In this document: piece by piece, positions 1-11,403 of the stretch
Position numbering within the stretch: the stretch's first letter is position 1
How the letters are laid out: every line of letters begins with the position of its first letter
Source: Ulota crispa
Taxonomy: Eukaryota; Streptophyta; Bryopsida; Orthotrichales; Orthotrichaceae
Reading direction: 5' to 3'
NCBI GenBank assembly: GCA_963920765.1
Contig: OY987243.1
Coordinates: 25,105,419 to 25,169,418, forward strand
DNA: 64,000 bases
The notes under the pieces: generated by a model
Told to the model about the DNA's origin: nothing
What the model saw: only the letters and a program-made list of their open reading frames with translations
The model's database searches: none
Position numbers and translations under genes: made by a program

Positions 1-596
1 TTATTGTGTCAGCTGTTGCAATTTTGTTTACATCCCAGGGTTTAATAACAAAGAGTTTGTGAATATTTGGGGTGTAGTAGTATAGTGATACAATACACTC
101 CATTACATTACTTGAGGTACAAAAGTGAGGAGACGAAGCCTCCTCACAAAAAGCATAAATTTAAAAGGTGCTAGCTAGGTTTTGGTGCTTTTGAATACAT
201 ACCTCGTGAAAGGCTCTCCATATATACTTTGAGGTAAACCTTGACTGCGACCAAATAGTCTAAAACCTTGGGGTTTGTTTGAGTTCATTTCAATACTTTT
301 CTCAACACATCTTATGATGGATTCAGAACGTTTTGAGATCGTTTTGAAAATATTAAGGTTATGGATGGTTGTGGGGTGTTGATTAGCACTCATTTTTGTG
401 TACATGCTTTGTGTTTGCTTTAGGGTTAGGGTTATCCTACTTTGAGAAAGAAGGGTTGAGAGGAGTATCGGTAATTAATGGAGGGACCTGCACATATTGG
501 TCTTAATCTAGCGAAAACTGGCTCCATTTTGCCAGAAAAAAAATTGCTCTATCAATAACCTATGGAATGTGGTTGTGGGGCATTTGTATTTTGCAG
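1..596. other. left-edge AT-rich stretch, no gene seen
   Basis: No open frame here looks like coding sequence. If the two exons at 597-1536 belong to a larger gene, this stretch would be part of the intron before them, because a splice acceptor (TTTGCAG) ends at 596. Confidence 0.4.
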
Positions 597-1536
597 ACGT
601 GGATTGTGGGGAAGTGGACGTGGGCCAAAGACCAACAGGAGGCTCCTCCGGGGACATTCTTCCACCAGTTTGTGGTGCCGGTCATCCCGGAGGTGCGCAA
701 GGATTGCACTTATGGCCAGCTGGCAGGCATGGTTCTGCCCAAGGAGACCCAAGGCCTCCGCACCTGCGAGGTTTGTACTCCCTCCCCCGCTCCCCCATCT
801 TTTCAACAAAAATAAAAATAAACTCAAAACCTCACTACTAACCCCATAAGAGTTAAGGAAAAATATGACTCGCTTCTTATTCTTGGGGTCGCTTCACACT
901 ATGGCCAACCAAGTCCAAACTCTTGCCAATGAACTTCCACAGCCTCTCGACTTGAACACAGCAGCCATAGTGTGAAGCCTCCAAAAAGCATGCCCAAAGT
1001 TCAAACCCATAAACATTGTTCAAACTCCCAATCTAATGGTTGAGATTTTGTCAGTTTTTGATTATTTATGGAAAAAAATTGACGACTTCTTGACCATAGT
1101 TTGGGTGTTCATATTTGATTGACCCAAACTTCTTTCAAAAGTCTGTCGTTCATGCCTTGTTGGCAATTTGGAGGATGATGGATTTTAGGGTTTAGCTTCA
1201 AGTGTGAAAGGGCCAAACTCTTGGTTTCTTGCAATCTAATTGGTGGAAATCAACAGCCTCTTGACCATCGACCATAATGTGAAGTGGCCCTCACTCTAAT
1301 TCTTTCTTGTAACCTTCACGATTTTTAAGTAAATGTTTGTGGGTGTGGTGTGGTGGGATGGGGTGCAGTTCACAATGGAAAGAGGGGCAGTACATGCCTG
1401 TCATGCAGGGGGCTTAGTGCACACTCTGGAGGGCTGGGCTCACCATGAAGTGGGCTCTATTGATGTGAGCCGTATCGACATTGTATGGGAAGCAGCTCTA
1501 CGTCATGGGTTCGCTCCTGTCACCCAAACCCATTGA
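597..1536 (+). CDS. 3' end of an unidentified gene, two terminal exons
   Basis: Two GC-richer blocks stand out from AT-rich surroundings. Exon 597-770 lies between TTTGCAG and GAG|GTTTG and is exactly 58 codons in phase 0; it encodes a tryptophan- and proline-rich stretch ([15 protein letters not shown], then [17 protein letters not shown]). Exon 1369-1536 follows GGTGCAG, is also phase 0, and runs 55 codons to TGA (includes [18 protein letters not shown] and [13 protein letters not shown]). Because the phases match, the two join cleanly into 113 residues. The intron between them (771-1368) has been enlarged by a repeat at 891-1287. I do not recognise the family. The 5' part of the gene must lie off the left edge, or this is a captured or relict 3' fragment. 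No membrane segment or known catalytic motif is evident. Confidence 0.5.
891..1287. mobile_element. non-autonomous element with GCTTCACACTATGGC ends
   Basis: The left end starts GCTTCACACTATGGCC and the right end finishes ACCATAATGTGAAGTGGC, its imperfect inverse. A subterminal hairpin also closes at 978 (GCCATAGTGTGAAGC). The body is homologous, in opposite orientation, to 2414-2944. It lies inside the intron of the unidentified left-edge gene. No coding capacity is seen. Confidence 0.6.
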
Positions 1537-2413
1537 AAAAATAATACCGACGTCCAGAGGGTGCAGAATCTAGCCCCTGTAGTAGTAGTCATAGATACTA
1601 CAACAACAACACTCTGGCATGCCTCGCATTCGTAGAAAGATAGATAGTGGGTGCAAATTTTTAAAACAACCGGCAGTTTCTTTAGCACCCTCTACTTTTT
1701 AAATAATCCCAAACTCATACATCATTTTTTTTTAACCTTATAGTTTCAATGTACTGTAGTGCCTGTTTGATCTACTTCCCTGCAGATAAAAGTTCATCTT
1801 GCAATAATTTTGAACTTCCGTTTTGCTGCGGAGAACCCAATGGAATGGGGTTGTGGTAGTCAGGCCCTCCGAACTTATATGTGGATGATTGTAATAATGT
1901 TCCCATGGTGGTTTAAAGCTTTTCCTGTGGACCAATGCAAGTAAAGTGGATGCCAGTTTCATTAAAATTTTGTTTTTCTTTGTTCAGTAAGGTGAAGCAT
2001 GTCTTTGAGCTGTCAGGGGCGGGGAGAGGGGGTTGATAGCTTCAAATAAAACTACTGTTAGTTTTGTTGAATAAATAGTAGAAGTTGCATTTAACCCACT
2101 TTGATTTGTAGTTTTCTGAATCTTATTGAATAAGTTACGACATTCTGAAAGTTGGAATGGAGGGTGCCAGGGATTGGAGAGAATCAGCATTTAGTGTATT
2201 GTTAGCTCCTTTAAATCTCAAAAATTGGTCAGAACTTGGGACTAGTAGAGAAAGAATCAAATTACATGCCATTTTTTTCAAAAAACTAATATAAATATAG
2301 AATTGGTGCATGCCCGTGAATAACTAATTGAAAATGGGGGTGATGCCGGATTTTAGTTGGTGGAGCTAAAAAAAAATTCTCCGGATTAATGTTCTAGGGT
2401 GCTCTATCTATTA
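1537..2413. other. intergenic, nothing recognised
   Basis: This AT-rich stretch downstream of the first gene probably includes its 3' untranslated region. No convincing exon, RNA gene or repeat end was found. Confidence 0.4.
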
Positions 2414-2944
2414 GCCACTTCACACTATGGTCGATTTCCACCAATCAGATTGCAACAAACCAAGAGTTTGGCCTCTTGGCCCTTCACACTAGAGGTTAAA
2501 TTTCAAATGTCATCATCCTCCAAATGTTCATATGGTAGCACTTTATCTTTCAAAGCAACAGCCTCTCAAGAAAAGTTTGGATCAAGCAAAAATGGAGACC
2601 CAAACTATGATTGAGAGGTTGTCAAAAAAATTCATGAAATACTCAAAAGTCAACAAGATCTTGGCTGTTAGATTTGGAAGGTCTAATAAATTTTGTGACT
2701 TTGGACTTTGGGCTTGGCTTTTGGAAACTTCACACTATGGCCATTCAAGTTGAGAGAGACCGTGGAAGTTCATTGTCAAGAGTTTGGCCTTTGGACTTGG
2801 CCTTTGGAGGCTTCACACTAAGAGCAGCCAAAGCTGTCAAATTAATATTTTATTGCCTATTTTCAACACATTTCATTTACCTCTCAACAAATTTTGGCCA
2901 CTCAAATCCATGGTCTCTCAACTTGGTCAGCCATAGTGTGAAGC
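2414..2944. mobile_element. second copy of the GCTTCACACTATGGC-ended element
   Basis: It begins GCCACTTCACACTATGG and ends GCCATAGTGTGAAGC. Its first 250 bases match the reverse complement of 1030-1287, including the shared phrase CCAAGAGTTTGGCC. Extra internal copies of the terminal motif occur near 2729 and 2811, so the element is itself composite. No coding capacity is seen. Confidence 0.6.
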
Positions 2945-3429
2945 AACCCTAAGATGGTCAATGTTTAGTGTGCTTCCTTTTAGAATGAGCAACTAGTTGA
3001 CAAGAGGCTTTGTTCTTGTAGCACTCTAGCTTGCTTTTTGAACAAGATATATACTCAAACTTCCTCAAGATAACTTCTCTTGATGCAAAACCTCCTCCCT
3101 TGCAAAAATCAACAAAATTGACTATTTTAGTTCAATTTTCCTTTTTATTTTATTTTTCACTTATGACAAACTCATTTGCATCACATCATCAACCGATGTC
3201 ATATGTAAAGTTGACGTTTTGGGACTTCATGAATTTCTTTCAAGTTCTTTGCACAAAGTGGCAAGGGACATTTTTAGTTGGTTGCCACATGCCTTGGTAA
3301 ATGTGTGGTTTTTGCAACCCAAAGGTAGGGTGTGTTGTTATCATTATCTTGTCAATTGAAAAGCTTATTGAATGCTTCAAAACACGTGTTTGTAAACTAA
3401 CAAGCAACATTGAGAAAGTATCCAATGTT

Positions 3430-3749
3430 CTACACCAAATAGTGCATTTAGGTTGCCTTAACAATTAGGTTGCCTTACCTTGGCAAATTTACCTCATGAC
3501 TTACCCTTGGCCACCTTGAGGGGCATGCAACTCTCTTTATGCTACAATAATTCCTAATTGTGTTTAAAGTTCTAGTTTCATTGCTTCTTGACTTTGACTT
3601 TGGCACTTGTTGTGCCCAACCTCTACTTGCTTCCTCCATTCTTTATCACAGTAACAATTGATAAAAGTTATTGTAGTCTTGGTGAATATTGAAATAGTGC
3701 GAAATGTTTAAGAATTAGTGTGGGGCGACCTAAATGCACTGTTTGGTGA
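3430..3749. mobile_element. MITE with CTACACCAAATAGTGCATTT ends
   Basis: The left end CTACACCAAATAGTGCATTT and the right end AAATGCACTGTTTGGTG form a terminal inverted repeat. The interior (TTGCCTTAACAATTAGG, CATGCAACTCTC) is shared with a second copy at 33921-34334 inside the kinase gene. It lies directly next to the foldback element at 3771-4198. The superfamily is not certain. Confidence 0.6.
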
Positions 3750-3770
3750 GGAATAGAGGATATCTTATAA

Positions 3771-4198
3771 GGGAATTGATATGTGTACCACACACCCTTT
3801 CAATTATTGTACCACACCCCCAAAGTAAATTTTAGATTTTTACCATCGAAAAGTTGAATTTGAGAATTTGGAATTTGAATTTGGAATTCAAATTTGGAAT
3901 TAGAGACCATGATATAGTCTAAAACCACACAAAAAGTTGCACTTCAACAACACCCAATGAAAAAGCTTATCTTTTTTGCAACAAAAGTAAAAGTAACACT
4001 TTTCTCCCTAACTAAACTTTCTCATTGGTTGTTGTTGAATTGCAACTTTTTTTTATAGTTCTAGACTAAATCATGGTCTCTAAGTCCAAATCTAAATTCC
4101 AAATTCTCAAATTCAGCTTTTTGATGGTAGAAATCTAAAATTTACTTTGGGGTGTGGTACAATAATTGAAAGGGTGTGTGGTACACATATCAATTCCC
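3771..4198. mobile_element. Mutator-like foldback element with perfect 9-bp target duplication
   Basis: The element starts GGGAATTGATATGTGTACCA and ends with the inverse. Its arms pair over most of the length, so it is a foldback structure of 428 bp. It is flanked by ATCTTATAA at 3762-3770 and again at 4199-4207, a perfect 9-bp duplication. Long terminal inverted repeats with 9-bp duplications are characteristic of Mutator-like elements. Related copies are at 14868-15275 and 14046-15354. No transposase is present. Confidence 0.85.
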
Positions 4199-4207
4199 AT
4201 CTTATAA

Positions 4208-4981
4208 AGGTGCTATTGAATGATCATTGTACTTATCTAAGAATCAAGTTTACTTCAAAATACAAATGAAAGGTTGAGAATTATCCCATATTGCCTACAA
4301 TAGAAATTTGCATGTTTGCAAAATGATTGCATATAAGGTAGATTCTTTCACTACTGAGTTGAAAATAATTAGAAAGTTATTTAATTCACCACTCTCCAGA
4401 GAAAAATGGTTGTTCTTTACTCTCTAGAGAAAGATGGTTTTTCTTTGTTAGAACCTGGCTAATAGAGTACGGCTATTACTGCTTCGTTGTATAGCCGGAT
4501 GATCCCAGGTGTTCAAGAGTTGAGTCCCTATCCATTGACTGCCAAAATTAAATCCGGAAAGCACAAACAAATGACTACATTATTTTCAAGGTACAACAGA
4601 AAAAGGATAGAGACGAGATTCGTCGATTGATCGTTCAAAAACTCATAAGTCACCTATGACAAACTAACTCCTGTAGATCACTCATAAGCGCTTATGGGAT
4701 AAGCTCTCTATGGTACAATTGTACATCCAAACCCAGAGGAATATTATAACGAACTCTGTAAGCCTATCTATTCCACACTCGATCTTTCCCTCGAGTGTTG
4801 TAGACTAGTACTGAATACTCGGTTGCTAGATTTCAACAGAAGTACCCTCGGTTTCCATATATCATGCGGATATATCTGTTGAGAACAGACTTCAGCCAGG
4901 GTAGGAATCTGAGTTGAATCATCCAAGGTCATTCGCTGTTTTACATCAGAGAACAGATTGTAACAAATGGCACTCTTTCTT
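4208..4981. other. 3' flank of the coiled-coil gene
   Basis: This stretch lies just past the stop codon of the minus-strand coiled-coil gene and probably contains its 3' untranslated region. An imperfect hairpin between AACCTGGCTAATAG (near 4451) and the AGCCGG/CCCAGGT region near 4500 was noted. No gene is seen. Confidence 0.4.
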
Positions 4982-7900
4982 CTAGTTCATCTTGTTGGGG
5001 GTGGGCGCTCCCATTGCCACCATCTGGTCAACCTCTTCATCATTCATGTCCAACCCAACATCTGGCCCATCGACGCTTAACTCATCTTCATTGAACTCGA
5101 TCTGGTGATACTCCACGACTTCATGCAAGAACTGGTTCTCTCTTGCATAGTTGGCATTCTCTTGCTGCAAACGCTGTTTCTCAGCAAGCAAGGTCTCAAG
5201 TTGAAGCCTCACCTACAGGATGAATAAAAAGATATCAGTTTCAGATTGTGATTCAGGTCCGTTTGGGGACTCCAGATACAGAATAAAAAAGTACCAACAC
5301 ATAGTCACAGAGATAATTGTCTTAAGTTTGCTGAAGAGGACCAGGCTACTGCACAAATTGTCAATCACCAGAAATAAATATAGATGGAAGACTTTACCAG
5401 ATCATCCTCGTCAGGCCTTGTTCCCTTTACCACACTCTCACGAAGCCTCCGGTTCTCTTCCTCAAGTTGTGCACAGCGATCTCTTAGAAACGTTAGATCT
5501 CCCCTGACAGTCTTCAATTCCCGCAACAACATCTTCGCCTTCGATGCCATAGCCATTGCTACCTGAGACCAAGCATGGATTAGAATTAGAAACAAGAGAT
5601 TTAGTGATACTGATTCTGAATCCATGCTCAAATCTCTAAACCCTACACCTTGCGTCGACACTGAGTATGAATTTAATTTAGTGGAAAACATCCTAGATAA
5701 CAAAACGCAGACGCTTGTGGCCAACCCGCTTCCACATCTAAACGAAGACTGACATAAAGCAAATTTATTCAACAAGAACAGTGTTTAGATTAACTTCGTT
5801 TGCAAAGAACTCTTACTCACAAACCAAACTCATTGCCATATGACCATGTGACTACGTACTCTTTAACTAAGGACGACAACTTCAACAAACTGCAGTCAAT
5901 TTCAGAAGAAGCAAAAATAGTTTAAACAGGTCTGCACATTGCTAGGGAGGAAGATCGCATCATACATCACGAGAAGCTTTCAGTTGAACGTCTCCCGCCA
6001 ACCCTGAATCGTCTGGTTTACCAGCCACATACGACTTCTCGACTGAGCCTCGCAAAGAAGCAGAGGGACTAATAGAAGGCGACTTCTTCCAAAGAGGCAC
6101 ACTTTTTCGCACAAAACTGTTTCGTGGTTCTGGAGTCAGAATTTCAGTGGCTTTTGATTCCACCATGCTCAATCCTTCCTGCATCATTAAAGTGGTTAAA
6201 ATAAATGTGAAAATATATATAAAAATACACCACCCGACATACAGAGTTCCTCCCTGATAACAACAAGCAAAGATGTGTATTACGACTACACAGATTAACA
6301 AATACAACTGCATACATCCAAAATTTAATCAAACAGACTAGAGCCTAGTTATTAGCGTTTCCACATGAACTGCATATAGCTGTTTCACGTAACAATTAAG
6401 AATCCAATGAAAGGGGTCATAATATTAGCATTCACATCCTTGATTAATGCAAGTGCAGATAAGCATGAATCTGACGACATACCTCGATGGCATTACCAAG
6501 TGTATCACCTAGAAGACTCAGAGAAGACGCAATAGCATCCAGGCCTTTCTGTAACATCGGCCCTTCTGTTCCTTTCACTGCACTGCCTCCTACGGGTTGA
6601 TTCACTTCAGGAGCCTGCACCTTCCCAACAGACCTACTCAGCATCATACTGCCAGACAACTAAAGTTCGTCCAATATTTCACCTACTTGCATCTCAATGC
6701 TGTAATAGTAAAACCATCAGATAAATCACAAGATGAACTCTTATATACCAATTGAAGATTCAATTTCTAACATTGAGTACTGAATAAGACTTTTCGAATT
6801 ATGTGACAATTATGACAAGCTAAGCAATAGTGCCAAACAAAAAGCCAGTATGATTGCAAAGACCAACGAGCATAAGGAGAAGACGAATGAAGACAAATGA
6901 AACCGTGAATTAGAAAACCAAAAAGAAAGGTTATACCTAATGCTCATACAAAGGCCATCTCATAAATATCATCAATGACAGGAGAAAGCAACGACAATGT
7001 AAGTGCATGACCCTTTCCAAGTACTAACGCACAATAGAGAAGCCAACGAACATCTCGGAATCTTACCAAAAATGTAAGATGATTACGAATACTGGCGAGG
7101 AAAAAGATCCATCCACCCGAAGGAATTTAGAAAACTAGCAACTAGATAGTACATCCAACTGGATAGAAGACATTATGCATTTTATACTACATGTAGAATT
7201 TGGACAGAACGAACGCTATATTTTGCATGTGAAGATTGATGACCGAGAAAATGCATCAGAAAACCAAAATATAAAACGATTGACCCCTTGGATGGAAAGA
7301 AAGGAGACATGCGACTAATAGCTTCAAAAGAACTGAAAACAACGTGAGAATGAAAATAAATGTAGTCAAACAAAACAAAAATGAACCTGATAATAAAAAG
7401 CTTGAAGGTGCAAAATACAGCAGTCACTCACCAAATCAAGGACCAAATGACGTAGATGAGAGAGGATCAATTTCTCAGAATCTATCACCTAACTGACTTC
7501 ATGTGCTCCATGAACACGTCCTACGTTTCAACTCCATAAGAACCAAGGAAAATCCGACATGAAAGGAAAAAACATGACAAAAAAAAGTGAAAACCAAGAT
7601 GCGAAACAAAAGAAAAGTAAACAAAGAAAAATGATTAAGATTAGAGGCGCTTAATAACACCTTGAAAATAAAACGAATGAACCGTAACAGAAATTTCCCC
7701 GGAACTGTATTCTCTGGAGTAGATTAGAGAAGAAACAAATGCACGATACATGTGGTCAAGAACGAATTGACGTATAACAGGCTCATTCCTGTGACACTGG
7801 AATTGGCTAACGATGAAGAATTGCCGAAAGGTTCTAACAAGGAACGAAGTATCCCATCTCAACATAAGTCCTACAAAAAAATGATGCATTCGTGATTTTG

Positions 7901-8492
7901 CTCTAATCCTGCTCCTTCAAGTGACAGAGAGGTCAGCTCGTAACCAATCCTTGTTAAGCGTGTGAACTCAGAGTGCGACTGTACATGTGTTCAAATAACA
8001 ACCAAATACAGCAACGACCTCTGATACTGTCCCATGCACCTGTCTTGCTTTCAGAAACATGACAACGCTTGAGAGCCAGAACGTTAGCCACAATGGCCAA
8101 TTTACAGGCCTCGAAGTAAAACCATCTAAAAACAGACAATGTATCTTATATGAGGCTTCTTGTGTCTTCACGTATTAATACTCTAACAATGGCTATGAAG
8201 TTCTCAGGTCGATGAGTCATAGAAATTGGATACAAAGGATAGCATACGCAGCCTCTGAAAGATTAATTTGAAAGATCAAGTTTCAGCTGTACTACTACAG
8301 AGTGTGCTGTGAGGGGTTGAGATATAGATAATGACATGAAACTACACAATCCTGGTTAACTCTTGGTGGACTCTCTACAGCTTCAATGGCATTCCTAAAT
8401 TCACTATCATATACGGGAGTGGGGACCCCATCGTCCAGGAGCACAGCCCCTGGCCGTGTTTGTGAATGTAGTCCAGCTCCAAACTTTACCAT
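4982..8492 (-). CDS. plant coiled-coil protein, uncharacterised
   Basis: Five exons on the minus strand: 8361-8492, 6483-6659, 5966-6178, 5398-5562 and 4982-5212. The last four join in phase 0 with GT-AG borders and end in TAG. The conserved core is [19 protein letters not shown], followed by a heptad-rich coiled coil ([17 protein letters not shown]), then [19 protein letters not shown] and [17 protein letters not shown], and an acidic tail ([10 protein letters not shown]). This arrangement is typical of a land-plant family of small coiled-coil proteins without an assigned function that I recognise only by pattern. With the start at 8492 the protein is about 305 residues. The first exon is uncertain: its frame looks coding ([20 protein letters not shown]), but its donor (AGA|GTTAAC) is poor and the start could differ. 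No membrane segment is visible; dimerisation through the coiled coil is an inference. Confidence 0.75.
6660..8360 (-). other. long intron of the coiled-coil gene
   Basis: About 1.7 kb separates the predicted first and second coding exons. Short open frames occur on the minus strand (for example 7641-7889), but they lack supporting splice sites and read like chance frames. Untranslated or alternative exons could be hidden here. Confidence 0.4.
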
Positions 8493-8513
8493 CGGCAGCT
8501 GATCTTTCAGGAT

Positions 8514-10121
8514 CTAGAGGACTTCGAGGATTCTGCAGTGAACCTCCTGGTACTAATAACTCAGAATTCTATCAAAAACACACACAAAGCCGATTACCCT
8601 ATAACAGCAAAAAGGTTCTCCATCGTATTGTCATATACTATGCCTGCAAATACGCAGCTGACTAGAATTGACAAAAAAAATTTATTTCTTACAACTCCAA
8701 CGAATCTCATAAAAGATTCAGCATTCAGCACCAACTAACTTAGAAGATGAATGCAACCCACATTCCGTGTGCAGTGCAAGGGAGAGAAATAATGACCTCC
8801 TCCCATAGAAAAGATTCCTGATTTTCAAACGTCTGTAATAACAACGTCGCAAACAAACAGACAAACAAACAATCAATGGCAAACCAAAAGTCCGAATATG
8901 AATTAAATCACAGTATCCCAGTGGAGTAAAAAACTGTAAACCGAATAACTTTTTATCTAGTGACAGTGAAAATGTCAGAGGGTTGAACTAGTCTGCTAGC
9001 ATTCATTGAACCTGTATCACAACTTAAAAAGGAAATTTAGCCATATCAGATTGATCTATCATGCACTGGAGAGAAAACAGATGACGAAAAGCAAACAGTG
9101 GTACAGAGATAGTAAGGTGCAATCAACCGTCCTCGTGAAACCTAAAACAGAGTAATGTGAGAACACTTTCAGAATTCATCAACAATCAAATACCTGCTTC
9201 AGGATGCCACCAAAAGAAAAAGAACGAGTACAGAGCCTACTACACTGGAGAACATTGCGCACTCGGATTAAGCCTCAAAGTAATCCTCCGAAGGATAAAG
9301 TATCCAATTCAGTAATCTACTGCAAAGGCCATGACTGACTGTACACGACGTCGTCCTCTCTTTCCCGCACAATTCCTTTACAACCTCCTTGTGCAAGCTC
9401 CAAATTGATAAACAGCTACAAGTTCAACACCCTCACGCACTAAACATAACTCCACGTTACTCCTTCTCGTCGGTCTAAATACGAGAAAATCTAGCACACG
9501 TCCGAAATCATGAAAAATATACTTTCGGATTAAAAAAATGCTTCAAAATCCTATTCAACGCTAATTTTGTCAAAAACGAACAAACCGTAAATCAGGCACA
9601 TGTCTCCTCGACTCCAGTCCCTTCCAATCGGCTTCCCTACTCACACATCAAAGCATCATACCAAAACCTCTAACACATCCTACAAACTTCCTCTACTAAG
9701 CAGCCTTCACGACTTGCAAATATAGTTAAGAACAACAGCTTTCTAGCTCAACTTCAGGTTAAACGTTTTCCACTTACATCTGAAAGCTCACAACTCTAGT
9801 AAACATCATGTAAAAAAACAGAACAGAGAATAAAAACGCCAAACTAATTAGCATAAACTCAATCTTAAACTTTTTACCTCCGAGCTTTAGTCAAATGATA
9901 AGGCTTATTTGTTTTTAAGTAGAAAGCTCTAAAACAGCATAAAATTAAAATGTCCAATTAAGCATTAGCTCTCCCTAAAAGGGGGTGATCCAGCCGCACC
10001 TTCCAGAACAGCTACGCTGTTTACGACTTCACTACACGCAAATCACACGACCGCTCTTCGTTAAGCCAACGAAACAACGTCCAGGGACAAAATAACAATG
10101 CAGCACGGATCCTAACTAAAA
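8514..10121 (-). promoter_or_regulatory. presumed 5' leader/promoter side of the coiled-coil gene
   Basis: This stretch lies upstream of the first predicted coding exon. A candidate untranslated or coding exon lies at 8482-8554, behind the acceptor TTATTAG. Otherwise no coding sequence is visible apart from the rRNA relic at 9978-10034. No TATA box can be assigned with confidence. Confidence 0.3.
9978..10034 (-). pseudogene. fragment of plastid-type 16S rRNA, 3' terminus
   Basis: Read on the minus strand, the stretch runs GTGAAGTCGTAA, a diverged middle, then CTGGAAGGTGCGGCTGGATC and ACCCCCTTTT. This is the 3' end of bacterial/plastid 16S rRNA, including the anti-Shine-Dalgarno tail, changed from CCTCC to CCCCC. 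The 23 bases from CTGGAAGG to ATCACC appear unchanged relative to the plastid consensus I know; the middle carries several substitutions and an insertion. Only about 55 bases are recognisable and flanking bases do not continue the match. It is most simply a decayed nuclear insertion of plastid DNA and cannot be functional rRNA. Confidence 0.8.
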
Positions 10122-10241
10122 TCACGGAAAGAACCAAAATCCAAGGCCATCACAGAACGTTTCATCCCTCCACCAGTCCACGAATTTCACCTCTTTCGAC
10201 AGAAGCTGCGGCGGCTTCGTCGGTGTGGCGACCGTCTCCAT
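10122..10241 (-). CDS. possible small ORF or first exon
   Basis: A short minus-strand frame of 39 codons starts METVATPTKPPQLLSKEVKF. It is GC-richer than its surroundings and lies upstream of the coiled-coil gene, so it could be an upstream first exon or a short leader ORF. No clean donor joins it in phase to the known exons. The assignment as coding is weak. Confidence 0.2.
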   Translation of the reverse strand: METVATPTKPPQLLSKEVKFVDWWRDETFCDGLGFWFFP

Positions 10242-10256
10242 CACGAGTTGCGCCTG

Positions 10257-10569
10257 TCGACGGTGAAATCGCAAATCAACAAAATCGGACGAAAAAAGGA
10301 AGCACTGCAAGGATCTGTTAAGTTAATGGCACGGCCAAAGCTCCACGCGACGACGGCAACAATGCAAGAGCTGGCAAGAGCTGGCAAGGGCTGGCAAGAG
10401 CTGGCAAGGGCTGGCAAGAGCTGGCAAGAGCGTGATTGCGCCTGCCGTCCTCAACCGACGGTGAAATCACAAATCAACAAAATCGGACGAAAAAAGGAAC
10501 ACTGCAAGGATCTGTTTAATGGCACGGCCAAAGCTCCACACGATGACGGCAACAATGCAAGAGCTGGCT
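10257..10569. repeat. tandem duplication with an internal 11-bp minisatellite
   Basis: A unit starting CGGTGAAATCGCAAATCAAC at about 10259 recurs at about 10460 with few changes (shared AAAATCGGACGAAAAAAGGA and CACTGCAAGGATCTGTT). Both copies end in a GCTGGCAAGAG/GG minisatellite, repeated about six times at 10369-10432 in the first unit and once or twice in the second. It lies immediately upstream of the presumed 5' end of the coiled-coil gene. Confidence 0.8.
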
Positions 10570-10893
10570 AGCAAGGGCTGGCACGAGCGTGGTGAAGACG
10601 CAAACAGGAGCAGCAGGAGCAGGAGCAACGGCAGGGGCTTGCGGGCTTGCGGCGACAGAAGAGACGAGACAGTTTGAAAGCGGGAATAGCGCCCCTCGGG
10701 GGCCGTGTGGACAGGGGCTCAAACGTGCGCTTCATGGCCCGTGGACTGGCCAGTCAGTAGTGGTCCCGTCAGCATCCCCAAATCTTCGAGCGGGCTCAAG
10801 TTATGGCGCCTCTCCCGTGCCTTTTTGAAATTTTTACCGCGCTTTTGTTTTCGGTCCCCATTATCGTGTCCCTGCTCTTGATTTGGTTGCAAG
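10570..10893. other. GC-rich intergenic stretch, no gene seen
   Basis: This is a locally GC-rich segment between the duplicated unit and the next transposon. Open frames on both strands are short, low-complexity (glycine/alanine) and overlap each other, so I do not call a gene. Confidence 0.4.
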
Positions 10894-11182
10894 GTAGGAG
10901 CACCCATAAGCGTCAATCTAAGGGTTTTGAACACGATGATTAGTAATAAATAGCCTATTAGGAAAAATCATAATTTTGCAGTTTTGAATGTATTATTTGG
11001 ATACTGTGAGAATAAGTTGTGAATTTTTAAAGAGCAAACTGCCATTGTACCCATAACCACTTTCAAGATTTCATATTCACATGTTGTACATTCTTGTCAT
11101 TACATCTATTTACTTCCAAACATTTTCCAAAGATTTCAGAGCTAACGGTTATGGGAACAGCATTGCTTATGGGTGCTCCTAC
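10894..11182. mobile_element. intact MITE with GTAGGAGCACCCATAAGC ends
   Basis: The left end GTAGGAGCACCCATAAGCG and the right end GCTTATGGGTGCTCCTAC are near-perfect inverses; pairing may extend 2-3 bases further out. The 289-bp interior is shared with 47879-49071, where the same element is split by a TTAA element. No coding capacity is seen and the superfamily is unknown. Confidence 0.8.
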
Positions 11183-11403
11183 TTTAGCGCAGCCTTGCAG
11201 TTGTTTTCGTTCACCCTTATAGAATAAAATTAAAATTTTAGTATCTTGTATCACTAGTTTTTAATTCTTACTCAATCCAATGAAGCATACCAGATTTTGA
11301 GTTTCAAAAAAACAAAATCTTATTTTTAGTGCATTATTTTAAATGATATTCATGTTTTTACATGATAAAATTGATTAAAGAAAATTGGTGATGAAATTTT
11401 GAG

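Noticed and set aside
4440..4560. Hairpin with AACCTGGC/CCCAGGT thought to be a tRNA
   Set aside because: The spacing and loops do not fit a cloverleaf and no T-loop consensus is present.
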